DNA of 64,000 nucleotides from Bradysia coprophila (GCF_014529535.1 NW_023503632.1:2108001-2172000), one strand, 5' to 3'; shown: positions 36,660 to 48,129, numbered from the stretch's first letter. Notes: generated by a model not told the origin, from the letters alone. Numbers and translations: made by a program.

Positions 36660-36913
36660 GATTACGTCTTTTCAGTTTTGCTTAGTAACAGCAACTAATT
36701 ACCTTTTACCTGTCTCTCACCTGTGTATTATATCAGTTACCTGTATTATGTCAAAACTTCAAGACTCATCTCATTGCGCAGCTGTGCTACGAAATTACGT
36801 ACAGGTAAAATGATTTTGGTGTTCGGTTCACTTTCGCTAACGTAACTCAATTTTTGAAGAAGAAAAATGAAAGAACTTGAGATTCTTTTGTTTCTTCTGC
36901 ATTTCCTTCTGCT

Positions 36914-37012
36914 CAAAACAAACGAGGCATTGAAAACGTGTTTTGGTCGCAATTGCTGCATCTGTCAATGAAAACTAGGACCAAAACACGTTTTCAATAC
37001 CTCGTTTGTTTT
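36914..37012. mobile_element. Small MITE-like inverted repeat
   Basis: Arms of about 37 bp beginning AAAACAAACGAGGCATTGAA, mirrored at the right, around a loop of about 25 bp. It lies between the GST start and the transporter exon, directly abutting the 31-bp hAT-like remnant. Confidence 0.65.
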
Positions 37013-37257
37013 CAAGGCTGTATACTTTGGGTATACAGCCTTGGTTTGTTTTGAGCATTCGAATTACTTGAAACATCGAGAAAAATATTTATTTCGGCAT
37101 TATTTGAATTATCATCGACTGTAGCAGCAGTCCCTTCATTGCCAATTCGATTCCATTTTCGAATGTGGCCACTTCCGAATACCACAAAAATTAAGTTACT
37201 TCCGATGAATAGTCCAGCCCGAACGAAAAACAATTTCTGCCACTCTTCTTCGGTGCT
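37012..37257 (-). pseudogene. Orphan C-terminal exon of an SLC17-type MFS transporter
   Basis: After an acceptor-like CCATTAG the frame reads STEEEWQKLFFVRAGLFIGS and continues NLIFVVFGSGHIRKWN. This matches the last transmembrane segment and the conserved tail (VFGSGE.QPWN) of SLC17 anion/phosphate/vesicular glutamate-type carriers. A polar tail of about 40 residues then runs into the 31-bp MITE remnant and stops. No further transporter exons were found in the next 2 kb upstream, where an SLC17 gene should have about 400 more residues. It is either a displaced fragment or the last exon of a gene with a very long intron. The acceptor and open frame are intact, so use as an exon is not excluded. 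Confidence 0.5.
37013..37043. mobile_element. 31-bp minimal copy of a hAT-like MITE
   Basis: CAAGGCTGTATAC - TTTGG - GTATACAGCCTTG: only the terminal inverted repeats of the element at 38871-39060 remain. The 9 bases GTTTGTTTT lie directly at both sides (37004-37012 and 37044-37052), as expected for a target-site duplication. It supplies the last codons and the stop of the transporter exon frame. Confidence 0.7.
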
Positions 37258-38862
37258 CTAATGGAAATCGTAAATAATTTCTTTTTAAATAAATCTCCTT
37301 TCAATTTAACTGTTGGTGGTATAAATACCCTGTCCTGTCTTCAGTAAAATAAGCAACAAGCAACGGTATATTAAAATAAATTTGGTTTTTAAACTATAAG
37401 GGTTTTTCAAAATCAAAATCAAAACCCACCGCCCGACTCGCTTGACGAACGATCAAATTCCTCAATTTTTCGGAAATAAGACTCTTAAGGCAAGGTAACA
37501 TTTATTCTCTTGAATATATTCTCTTAAGTAGTGAGAAAACCCTTAGAAAACCCTCTATTTTTACAAAAGAAAATCCTCAAAATCGGAGAAAATCCTCAAA
37601 ATCGGAGAAAATCCTTAATCTTTTAAAAGGTTCAAGAAAATCCTTGAAAATCGAAAAAAAAACTATGAAAATACATCTAGTCTTTTTGAAAATCCTTTGT
37701 CAACGAAATTTGAAAATATCTTTTCCTCTAGTCAAACGATCTGAAAGTTTTTCCCGAAAGATGTTTTTTCGATTTTTTCTCGATGTCACTTGTAAGCATT
37801 GAGTGAAACTTTGCAATGGCCGTGATTCACACGAGATTTTTTTACAATTGACAAACAAAACCAAAGGCTCTATACCAGGCAAAAGTTAACAGGTTAAAAC
37901 TCACGGCTAGCGATCCCTTCAAAAATTCAAAAATATATTGACAAATTTTTCAGTCAAGGGACCTGACCCATTTAAGTGGTGGACCTAGCTGACCTTAGTT
38001 TAGCTTGAAGAAGAAAGAGTTGAAAATTTATTTTCATGAATTTCTGCTATATGACTTATCATCAAACTCGTTTTGGCATCTGTTACGCTACATGCTACTC
38101 CTGTTTCAGTATAGTGATAAGGTGAGCATTTTATATAAATCACATTTTTAGCTGCTTGTAAATCATTACACTACACTCATACTTTGCTCCTTTTTGTGAA
38201 AGGAGACCACGTCATACTTAAGCTTGGAAGGAGTTATCTACTGTGAAGAGCTGCACCATTCTGTAGCAAGTTGAAATGAATCGAATGTAACTGAAAAATA
38301 TATTTAATATTCACTTTCAACGTGTGAAAGCACAAAAATATAGTTCAACAAATCACTCGGTAAAAAAAACTCCGTCCTATTGAATGCTCCCACCTGTTTC
38401 CCGACACATTTAAGAAGTATTAATTCATAAGCGTAAGAATGCAAACTAATTTGTGAACTGTATGTCCAGATTTTGTTTACAGCAGAGAGGTATGGTTATC
38501 TGTTTAAACTTGTACATACGTACTGAAGAATGAAGTGAGAGACTTTAAAATCTCACAGAGGACTAGCATGTTATCAGTACATACGTCGAATCTATTACTT
38601 CTATTGATCTGTCAATACATTGACATTCGGCTCTCTGATTCTCGATCTGTCGATGGCGTGTTAAAGGATGGAAATATGTTTATATTTCTAAAGTACCTAA
38701 TGTTCAATCGAATGAAGTAAAAGATTTTGTATCAAGAAGCAGTGCTGTGCACTGATCTATATTTTCTGTGGTTTTCTACGATCATAATAATTAATGACAA
38801 ACAGCCTCAGCCGCAAGGAAGTTGCATGCAAACGATTTAAAAGCAAACTAAAAGGACTGGCT
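37258..38862. other. No gene seen; low-complexity tract
   Basis: Contains a run of imperfect repeats of GAAAATCCT(C/T)AAAATCGGA (37545-37640). The frame at 37700-37882 (minus) and other small frames have no recognised domain. No upstream exons of the SLC17-type fragment were found. Confidence 0.4.
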
Positions 38863-39068
38863 GGAAATATCAAGGCTGTATACTTTGGGGAGGTCACGCA
38901 GATCGCCATTTTATTAGATACGCGGAAACACACCTTTTCCATACAAACAAATTCACCAAAATTGATTCGTATGGCATGGCGTGGTGAATTTTTTGTATGA
39001 AACGTGGTGTGTAACCCAAGTATCTGCATCTGCGTGACCTCCCCAAAGTATACAGCCTTGGGAAATAT
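38863..39068. mobile_element. hAT-like MITE with 8-bp target-site duplication
   Basis: The element at 38871-39060 (190 bp) has inverted ends CAAGGCTGTATACTTTGGGG continuing AGGTCACGCAGAT. It is flanked by exact 8-base copies GGAAATAT (38863-38870 and 39061-39068). An 8-bp duplication and ends starting CA(A)GG fit the hAT superfamily. No transposase, so non-autonomous. It lies about 330 bp upstream of the V-ATPase D start codon. Confidence 0.85.
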
Positions 39069-39400
39069 ACCTCATTATATTGAGAAATGTTTTAAAGATG
39101 AAGTCGTCCGCTATGTCCTCCGATGTCACCTCTTTTAACTTTAGAAACATCTTTATACGTTTGCGTTTGGTTACTGTTTGACACTTTGAATTTTTAATTT
39201 TCAGCGGACTTACTGCGTGAATTTCAAAAAAAAGTTCTGAAATAAAAATTTTGCCTGGGCGCGATTTCAATAAAATTTTCGTGCTGGGACAACTGTCTAA
39301 AACTTCATCATTGTATTGTTCGTGGTTCTACTTGGTGTGTCAGCTGACTTATTCTTGTGATCTTGTGAAAACTTGTAATCCTCATAAAAATTGCTGAAAA

Positions 39401-40943
39401 ATGTCTGGAAAAGATAGGCTTGCGATTTTCCCGTCTCGGGGGTGAGTTTTTATGCCGTTCGTTCTATTCTTGAGTTTAAATTTCAAGCAAATCTTCTGCG
39501 AAGTTGATTTAATGATGAATTTTGGGTGACTTCCCCAAGGCGAAATTATTGACAAGTTCTTGCTACCTTTCAGTGCTCAGATGTTGATGAAGGCTCGCCT
39601 TGCTGGAGCACAGAAGGGCCATGGATTACTCAAAAAGAAAGCTGACGCTTTGCAAATGCGTTTCCGACAAATTTTAAGCAAAATTATCGAGGTTTGTTGT
39701 TGCATTACTTTCCATTGATTTGTACGCCACCAATTCGCTTATACATTCCCGTATGCCTGTCTCATCCGTTAGACGAAAACATTGATGGGAGAGGTGATGA
39801 AAGAGAGTGCATTTTCTCTAGCTGAAGCTAAATTCGCAACTGGCGATTTCAATCAAGTCGTCCTCCAAAACGTTACCAAGGCTCAAATCAAAATTCGTAC
39901 AAAGAAGGATAATGTTGCTGGTGTCACATTGCCAGTGTTCGAGTCCTACACGGTAAGCCCGACGAAAAATTATGACATAAAATCACAAAAAATAATTTAT
40001 TTTCTCTATTAGGACGGAGCTGATACATACGAATTGGCTGGTTTGGCGAGAGGTGGTCAGCAGTTGGCTAAGCTCAAGAAGAATTACCAAGCAGCCGTTA
40101 AGTTATTGGTCGAATTGGCTTCGCTACAAACGGCTTTCGTCACTTTGGACGAGGTTATCAAGATTACAAACAGAAGAGTTAATGCTATCGAGCACGGTAT
40201 GTGGTTCAGCTTAAATAATTTGATTCTATTCCATACAGGAGTAGTGTCCCAAACAATTTTTTGTCTGTTTAATGGAAGTTATGTAAATTATGACTGCAAA
40301 TTCTAGCCAGATAACAAGAGAAGTCCTTCAAAGTGTGACTTTTCATTGATCTGTTTTTCATCTGATCCACACATTCATCAATTTGTTTATACGGTTTTAG
40401 TTTTACCACTACGTGTGTGTATCAGCTTCAACAGTAGAGTATAAATGGTTTTGATTGTTTGTGTGGATCATCTGAAAAACAGCTGAAGCAAATTCATGCT
40501 GAAATTTCACTGCCTCTGACTGTACGAAAATTAAATGTACGACGAAGTACGGGTTGCTGTCGGCTGTTACGTATTTGATTTTGACGATGTTTTTCTTTCA
40601 TTTTATTTTTTCGCAACTTACTGACGCGGAGGCATTTCTTCGTTTCAGTTATCATTCCACGTATTGAACGTACCTTGGCTTACATCATTTCCGAGCTAGA
40701 CGAATTGGAAAGAGAAGAATTCTACCGTTTGAAGAAGATTCAAGTGAGTAAACGTTTGTTGCGTGCGAATTGAGTAGTTTGACGATTTGAATTTGACCTC
40801 CAATCCCTTGACTATTGTAGGACAAAAAACGTATTGCTCGTAAGAAGGCGGAAGCCAACAAAGCTGCACTACTGGAGCAGGGAATCGATGTACGCGATCA
40901 GGGTAATATGCTTGACGAAGGCGACGATGATATTCTGTTTTAA
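39401..40943 (+). CDS. V-type proton ATPase subunit D
   Basis: Central rotor-stalk subunit of the V1 sector, coupling ATP hydrolysis to proton pumping across endomembranes. Six exons join in phase: 39401-39441, 39574-39691, 39773-39952, 40013-40196, 40649-40743 and 40821-40943, giving 246 residues (the family is about 247). It begins [20 protein letters not shown]. Conserved segments are [65 protein letters not shown], then [20 protein letters not shown]. The C-terminus is acidic, ending DEGDDDILF. The long helical coiled-coil N- and C-termini are as expected. Intron 4 (40197-40648) contains a family C MITE. The hAT-like MITE upstream may lie in the promoter region. Start choice is clear from the conserved N-terminus. 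The symbol follows the ubiquitously expressed fly gene, but which fly paralogue it matches best was not tested. Confidence 0.97.
40300..40523. mobile_element. Family C element in V-ATPase D intron 4
   Basis: Right end ATGCTGAAATTTCACTGCCT continuing CTGACTGT. The mirrored CTGTTTTTCATCTGATCCACAC segments (about 40350 and 40455) form the inverted repeats. The right part matches the 34455-34579 copy inverted. The left border is not sharp. Confidence 0.55.
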
Positions 40944-41742
40944 AATTGAAAGAAAAGTTTTAAAAAAAATCCTAACTCTTTCTTCCGAGATTGAAATTTT
41001 TGTTTTCTTTGTTTTCCCATTTTTTCTTGTTTCTTTTGTGTAATTCAGCATTGATCAGTATTTCGTAGCGAATGGAAAATTTATAATTTGGTCGTTTCGA
41101 TTGTGTTTTTCTTTCTTAATTTTTTTTTGTATAAATTATCAATCGGAAGAGAGTTTGAATTTGTCGGTCGTACAATAACTCTTAAAAAAAAAATGAAAAT
41201 GAGTAATTTAAGATATTCCGCAAATAGAGCTGTACATAAGGTTATAAACTATTCCACATGGTCTCGGTTTTCGGTCATAAGAATTCTGAATCATGAAAAA
41301 TTAAATTTATTCGTTGTAATCGTTCAAAAAAAAGATTTTTTTTATTCAATTAAAGACTGCAGGCTGAGCTTCATATTTGCACAGCATTTATTTGTCTTCG
41401 GAATGCTCTGGGTCGAAGAATTAGTAGCAGAAATAAGTTGAGATGCTCGTTTTACTTAATGAGTCAGCAAGATTAGACTGACATTTTCTTCAATAAGAAA
41501 AACAGGTCTAATGTCGGTCAGGAGGACTTTTTTTAAAGACTTTTTGAACGCATTTAAAAAAAAAAAAAAATTGACATAAAAAGGTGAGTGGGGTCGTTAT
41601 ATAGATAAATCGGCCGATCGGTCATATCGGTTTTATGGAACGTAGTTAACCCGATGACTGGACCTCACAAATTTCCTTAGTTGAATTCGATCATTTCTTG
41701 AAGTACAAGTGTCATAGTCAGTTTTATTATGGTACCAAAAGA
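40944..41742. other. 3' flank of the V-ATPase D gene
   Basis: AT-rich, probably containing the V-ATPase D 3' UTR. Small open frames (41088-41441) lack recognisable domains. It ends at the large foldback element. Confidence 0.4.
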
Positions 41743-41942
41743 TAGTCCAAAACAAAATTTTTGAACCAGCCTCCTGCAAGATTTAAGACCATCCCCCTGC
41801 ACATATATGTGTTGCCTCTATGAAGGGCGGAGGCGTGGCTAAAAAGGTCTATGACGAGCGGAGGTGTGGCTAAAAAGGTAAAATGGGTGTGTCCAAATCA
41901 GAAATAACTTTGTGGGAGTCACTTCTTATGTATGTGTTTTCT

Positions 41943-43070
41943 GCGACTCACTTTTTGGGATTAAACACAAAGTATGTTTGTGTCCAAACCACAAAATCTG
42001 CTGCGAGTCTCTTTTTGGGAATTAAACACAAAGTATCTTTGTGTCCAAACCACAAAATCTTCTGCGAGTCTCTTTTTGGGAATTAAACACAAAGTGTCTT
42101 TGTGTCCAAACCAAAAAATCTGCTGCGAGTCTCTTTTTGGGAATTAAACACAAAGTAACTTTGTGTCCAAACCACAAAATCTTCTGCGAGTCACTTTTTG
42201 GGAATTAAACACAAAGTATCTTTGTGTCCAAACCACAAAATCTTCTGCGAGTCTCTTTTTGGGAATTAAACACAAAGTATCTTTGTGTCCAAACCACAAA
42301 ATCTTCTGCGAGTCACTTTTTGGGAATTAAACACAAAGTATCTTTGTGTCCAAACCACAAAATGTCTTCTGCGAGTCGCTTTTTGGGAATTAAACACAAA
42401 GTATCTTTGTGTCCAAACCACAAAATCTTCTGCGAGTCTCTTTTTGGGAATTAAACACAAAGTAACTTTGTGTCCAAACCACAAAATCTTCTGCGAGTCA
42501 CTTTTTGGAAATTAAACACAAAGTATCTTTGTGTCCAAACCACAAAATGTCTTCTGCGAGTCGCTTTTTGGGAATTAAACACAAAGTATCTTTGTGTCCA
42601 AACCACAAAATCTTCTACGAGTCTCTTTTTGGGAATTAAACACAAAGTAACTTTGTGTCCAAACCACAAAATCTTCTGCGAGTCACTTTTTGGGAATTAA
42701 ACACAAAGTATCTTTGTGTCCAAACCACACAATGTCTTCTGCGAGTCTCTTTTTGGGAATTAAACACAAAGTATCTTTGTGTCCAAACCACAAAATGTCT
42801 TCTGCGAGTCGCTTTTTGGGAATTAAACACAAAGTATTCTAGTGTCCAAACCACAAAATCTTCTGCTAGTCTCTTTTTGGGAATTAAACACAAAGTAACT
42901 TTGTGTCCAAACCACAAAATCTTCTGCGAGTCACTTTTTGGGAATTAAACACAAAGTATCTTTGTGTCCAAACCACAAAATCTGCTGCGAGTCTCTTTTT
43001 GGGAATTAAACACAAAGTAACTTTGTGTCCAAACCACAAAATCTGCTACGAGTCACGTTTTGGGAATCGA
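41943..43070 (+). repeat. 61-bp tandem array, left arm
   Basis: About 18 head-to-tail units. Variation is concentrated in the three bases at the palindrome centre (TAT, TAA, TTC), in CTTCTGCG versus CTGCTGCG, and in an AATGTCTTCTG variant with two extra bases. Several variants recur in the same order (42362-42546 and 42547-42731), indicating duplication of multi-unit blocks of about 185 bp. Confidence 0.85.
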
Positions 43071-44550
43071 GTCGCAGAAGATTTTTTGTGGTTTGGACAC
43101 AAAGATACTTTGTGTTTAATTCCCAAAAAGAGACTCGCAGAAGATTTTGTGGTTTGGACACAAAGATACTTTGTGTTTAATTCCCAAAAAGCGACTCGCA
43201 GAAGATTTTGTGGTTTGGACACAAAGTTACTTTGTGTTTAATTTCCAAAAAGCGACTCGCAGAAGATTTTGTGGTTTGGACACAAAGTTACTTTGTGTTT
43301 AATTCCCAAAAAGAGACTCGCAGAAGATTTTGTGGTTTGGACACAAACATACTTTGTGTTTAATTCCCAAAAAGAGACTCGCAGAAGATTTTGTAGTTTG
43401 GACACAAAGATACTTTGTGTTTAATTCCCAAAAAGAGACTAGCAGAAGATTTTGTGGTTTGGACACAAAGATACTTTGTGTTTAATTCCCAAAAAGCGAC
43501 TCGCAGAAGATTTTGTGATTTGGACACAAAGTTACTTTGTGTTTAATTCCCAAAAAGAGACTCGCAGAAGATTTTGTGGTTTGAACACAAAGTTACTTTG
43601 TGTTTAATTCCCAAAAAGAGACTCGCAGAAGATTTTGTAGTTTGGACACAAAGTTACTTTGTGTTTAATTCCCAAAAAAGAGACTAGCAGAAGATTTTGT
43701 GGTTTGGACACAAAGAAACTTTGTGTTTAATTCCCAAAAAGCGACTCGCAGAAGATTTTGTGATTTGGACACAAAGTTACTTTGTGTTTAATTCCCAAAA
43801 AGAGACTCGCAGAAGATTTTGTGGTTTGGACACAAAGATACTTTGTGTTTAATTCCCAAAAAGTGACTCGCAGAAGATTTTGTGGTTTGGACACAAAGAC
43901 ACTTTGTGTTTAATTCCCAAAAAGTGACTCGCAGAAGATTTTGTGGTTTGGACACAAAGACAATTTGTGTTTAATTCCCAAAAAGAGACTCGCAGAAGAT
44001 TTTGTGGTTTGGACACAAAGTTACTTTGTGTTTAATTCCCAAAAAGTGACTCGGAGAAGATTTTGTGGTTTGGACACATAAAGTTACTTTGTGTTTAATT
44101 CCCAAAATGAGACTCGCAGAAGATTTTGTGATTTGGACACAAAGTTACTTTGTGTTTAATTCCCAAAAAGAGACTCGCAGAAGATTTTGTGGTTTGGACA
44201 CAAAGTTACTTTGTGTTTAATTCCCAAAAAGAGACTCGCAGCAGATTTTGTGGTTTGGACACAGAGATACTTTGTGTTTAATTCCCAAAAAGTGACTCGC
44301 AGAAGATTTTGTGGTTTGGACACAAAGACACTTTGTGTATAATTCCCAAAAAGAGACTCGCAGAAGATTTTGTGGTTTGGACACAAAGTTACTTTGTGTT
44401 TAATTCTCAAAAAGTGACTCGGAGAAGATTTTGTGGTTTGGACACATAAAGTTACTTTGTGTTTAATTCCCAAAATGAGACTCGCAGAAGATTTTGTGGT
44501 TTGGACACAAAGACACTTTGTGTTTAATTCCCAAAAAGTGAGTCGCAGAA
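43070..44550 (-). repeat. 61-bp tandem array, right arm
   Basis: About 24 units, inverted relative to the left arm. The junction near 43066-43080 joins units tail to tail with no spacer. Its variants (GTGATTTGG for GTGGTTTGG, ACACATAAAG) are mostly different from those on the left, so the two arms have homogenised separately. Confidence 0.85.
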
Positions 44551-44746
44551 AACACATACAGAAGAAGAGACTCCCACAAAGTTATTTCTGATTTGGACAC
44601 ACCCATTTTACCTTTTTAGCCACACCTCCGCTCTTCATAGACCTTATTAGTCACACCTCCGCTCTTCATAGAGGCAACACATATATGTGCAGGGGGATGG
44701 TATTAAATCTTGCAGGAGGCTGGTTCAAAAAATTTTGTTTTGGACT

Positions 44747-45452
44747 AAGTTCACGGACATAGGGTTCCCACAAAAAAATGTCCCAAAATATTCATAAACT
44801 TTGAAGCCATTTTCAATTTGTTATTCATCGAAAGCTCTGTTCAAGTACTTATGATTTCAGCCGGCCATGACCCACGTTCAGATATGGCCGGCGTCTGGAA
44901 ACGTCATGCATGTCCTAATAAGTATTTTTTTGAAGTTTTTTCTAGAAGACCAATTAAAGACACATAGCTTTAATTTGGGACTCCAGTTCCAGTGTTGCTT
45001 GCACAGCCATTTCGTCACTACTGGCCCCTCCTTGATTTCTGTTTCATGTGACATAACCATTTTGACTGTATATTATATGGAGTAGCTCATCCAAAACAAT
45101 GTCGAATCCTGACGTTACTTCTTTGTTCTGAACATTTATTAAGTTTTTTGACATTTATTCGGCTAATATTTGGACTTCTAACAAGTCAGTTCTTAAAAAT
45201 AAGGGATGTCTTATAGGTCCACTGTCTTCCCTATCCTAGAACTATGTGCTATGAAGTTTTCCAAAAACAAAACAAAGTGAACTTGCTCGTGAGTCTAGCT
45301 TTGTGAGTGTGTGCGTTTTAAAAAATCTGACAGAAAGTGACATTTCCTCCGCCATTTCTTTTTCTTCGTGTTCTTCATCATTGCCTGGTTGGACAGAAAG
45401 AACAGACTTTTTCAAGGATAAAAAATCGAAAAAATTCTAAAATTTACACAGA
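44747..45452. other. LUC7L3 upstream region
   Basis: Intergenic between the foldback and LUC7L3; the promoter and 5' UTR of LUC7L3 should lie at the right edge. No other gene recognised. Confidence 0.35.
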
Positions 45453-46907
45453 ATGGTCGATACAGCGCGGCAACTACTTGACGAGTTAATGGGCCGAAAT
45501 CGAAATTTGGATCCATCGACGGCAATTTGTAGGAAAATCAATTGGGACGACCCAGAGGTAAGATGTTTTGTATATTTATTAGATACGTATCGTTCAGTTA
45601 TAACGCACGATATACGTCGGATACGATTTTGGCATAAACATTCACTCAATCTTTCAGTTCTGCTTGTACTTTTTGGTAAAATTTTGTCCGCATGACCTCT
45701 TTGTCAATACACGAGCGGATCTTGGCGCATGTCCTAAAATACACGACGAGGAAGCTAAGAAACTGTATGATGAAGCACGTCCTAGCAAGCGGAAAAGGAA
45801 CTATGAAGACGAATTTCTTCGGTTCTCGAACCACATGCTGAACGAGGTCGATCGCAAAATATCGAAAGGAAAGCAACGGTTGCTATTGATGAACAAGGGA
45901 GACGGTGCCCCAGTTTACGTGTCTAAGTTCCAAGAGCAATTGAACAATTTGAATGCTCGAATTAAGAAACTGATTGGCGAAGCTGAAGAAGCTGGTAAAT
46001 ATTCACGCGCTCTTTGTGTCGTCAAGTCACGATAAAATCAATAAGTAAATGTGTTTCCAGGCAACCGCGGTGACGTCGACCAAGCGCAAGGTTTAATGAC
46101 ACTTTGCGATCAGTTGAAAGAGGAAAAAGAGGCTCTGGTCAATCAGCACGAGAATGGAGGTCCACCGCCAACTAGTCCCAGCAATGCCACCTCATCAGCA
46201 TCTGGACCGGCTGCGTGGAATGATTTTACGTCAACCGAAAAACAGATGGAAGTTTGCGAAGTTTGTGGTGCATTTCTAATAGTCGGTGATGCACAACAAC
46301 GGTTAGAGGATCACTTGACGGGAAAACAACATATGGGATATTCGAAGCTGCGAAAGGCTGTCGATGAAATGTACGAAAAGCGTCGAAACATGGACCGAGA
46401 TGAAGAGGACCGATTAAACAGTGATGACAGACGAAGTAAATCAGATAATGGTAACCGAGACCGGAGAGATGGCAAAAGGCGGTAAGTGTAAAGTGTTTCT
46501 ATAAATATTGCGGTCCGGTTTATCACAAATTCGTTTATTTGAATGCAGTGACGATTACGAAGACCGACGTCGTGATCGCCGAGATGATCGCAATAGACGA
46601 GACTATGATAGAGGATCAAAAGATCGCCGAGATGGACGCAGCAGTGAGAGTGATCGCCGGGGCGACGGTGATCGTCGAGGGGATCGAAGTCATCGAGATA
46701 GAGATAGGAATCGTTACAACCGTAAGTCTCAGCTTCTATTCGATTCCACTTGCGAAGTGTCGTTTTTGCGGCATCTAGTTCGTGTGTCGTTAAGTCTTTA
46801 TACATAAACAAACCATGTTTTCAGGAGATGATTACCGAGGTGATCGTGACCGTGATGTTGATCGTGACCGCGAACGCTGTCGACGTCGCAGTCGAAGCAA
46901 ACATTAG
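45453..46907 (+). CDS. LUC7-like splicing factor (LUC7L3 type)
   Basis: U1 snRNP-associated protein affecting 5' splice-site choice; nuclear. Five exons join in phase: 45453-45557, 45658-45994, 46061-46481, 46549-46721 and 46825-46907, giving about 372 residues. It starts MVDTARQLLDELMGRNRNLD, as in LUC7L3. The first zinc finger (CCCH) spans FCLYFLVKFCPHDLFVNTRA and continues DLGACPKIHDEE. A helical segment follows (FLRFSNHMLNEVDRKISKGK). The second zinc finger is in EKQMEVCEVCGAFLIVGDAQ then DHLTGKQHMGY. The C-terminus is a low-complexity Arg/Asp/Ser domain (DRRRDRRDDRNRRDYDR and similar) ending CRRRSRSKH. The usual VCKYYL before the first finger is here FCLYFL. The RS-like domain is shorter than in vertebrates, and alternative 3' exons cannot be excluded. 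Confidence 0.94.
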
Positions 46908-48129
46908 AATTTTTTCAGCAACTTTTCGGCATTTAATGAGGTATCCTCAAACCATAACCAAAACACATCAAGTAAGTGATTTTCAAATATTTTTTCGATA
47001 AAAAAAAAACTTTCGTTGTTTGGCATTTGCACAGGTTAGTTGCGTAAAATTATTTATATGAAGAAAAAAAAAACAAACAAAAACAATTAGTGTTCACGTC
47101 CATCTGTATCCATTGAATTGGAGTTGATATTTTTGTAGCAAAAAAGAAAAATCGCAAACCGGGCAAGTAAGTCTAAGCTGTATGTTTATAGCTTATGTGA
47201 CTAAAATGATTTTCAATATACAACTCCAATTCAGTGCTCAAGTTGTACAGAGTGTGCGACAAAATGTGCCATTTCCATAAACGACAACAGCGTTGATTCA
47301 AAGTGTGATTATTCTGATAGCACCACTTTCGATTCGATAAATCTCTCTACAAATTTGTACTCTCGTCTCCGAACAAGGTATTTCAATTATTTTTTTTTTT
47401 ACAAATCAAAATAATTTTTTTTAAACGAAAACGGAAAAAAATATTAAAAACCTGCAACAACATCGCATTCATCCAGCCCACATGAAAGATGACACGACTC
47501 ATCCAACGGTTAAATTAGATAATAATAATAATAAAAAAAATCGTTGACCACACCAAGGTATTACTTTCCACATAAAAGAAAAATCAAAAAACCAAAAATA
47601 TATTTTAGGGTCTTCTCGCTGAGAGTATGTGTGTGTTGTTCCGCGCGCTGTGACGAGGTACTTTTTAAAATTTTAATTTTTATTAAGACGAAAATTTTTG
47701 TTAACTACTATCCCCCCAAACAAATTATTACAAACTAAAACATAAAAATGCGACTGAATGGCCGACCCTTCAGTGTTGGCGTGTTTTGCAAAATGGAAAA
47801 CTTTCTTCTTTGGTCGTTCAGAATGGATTTTTATGGGAATTGTTTTGACAAAAGAAGAGCATCGAATGAAAGTAATTTATTCGAGTTTAGATCATTGCTG
47901 CATGTTGGTGTAGGAAAAGAAAAATATTTGAATTTGGGTAATCTAATCTGGCTTGCATCGTCACAGGCTAACGAAGACTGATAACCGGTCGTGTCAATGG
48001 ATATTACATTTCTAATGGTTATTTGTCTTCCCCGAGGTGATCACATAATTTTTTCATCCGTGCATGGCGTGAAAAGACATTTCTATCCACGAAATGAACA
48101 TCACTTGCCCCATGGCAAAATCAAGGGTT

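Larger units (their letters stand above)
41743..44746. mobile_element. 3-kb foldback element with 61-bp tandem-repeat arms
   Basis: Outer inverted ends TAGTCCAAAACAAAATTT and mirror, continuing into unique arm sequence of about 190 bp (with CATATATGTGTTGCCTCTAT and two GG.GTGGCTAA.AAGG motifs on the left, inverted on the right). The inner part of each arm is an array of a 61-bp unit: roughly 18 copies in one orientation (about 41943-43070), then roughly 24 in the opposite orientation (about 43070-44550). Each unit carries a short palindrome, ACACAAAG-TAT-CTTTGTGT with variable centre, and a TCTTCTGCGAGTC.CTTTTTG segment. Because 61 is not a multiple of 3, the open frames that appear are phase-rotated artefacts. 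No transposase. The structure parallels Drosophila foldback (FB) elements but with a different repeat unit. Confidence 0.9.

Noticed and set aside
42224..43241. Overlapping open frames on both strands in the 61-bp array (for example 42224-42454, 42655-42948, 42903-43241)
   Set aside because: They follow the 61-bp periodicity in rotating phase on both strands. They are products of a stop-poor repeat, not proteins.
41743..44746. CRISPR-like array because of regular 61-bp repeats
   Set aside because: The repeats have no unique spacers, are inverted about a centre, have transposon-like ends and lie in a eukaryotic genome.
46311..46811. 166-codon frame antisense to LUC7L3
   Set aside because: Exact antisense of the Arg/Asp-rich exon; composition is a reflection of the coding strand.
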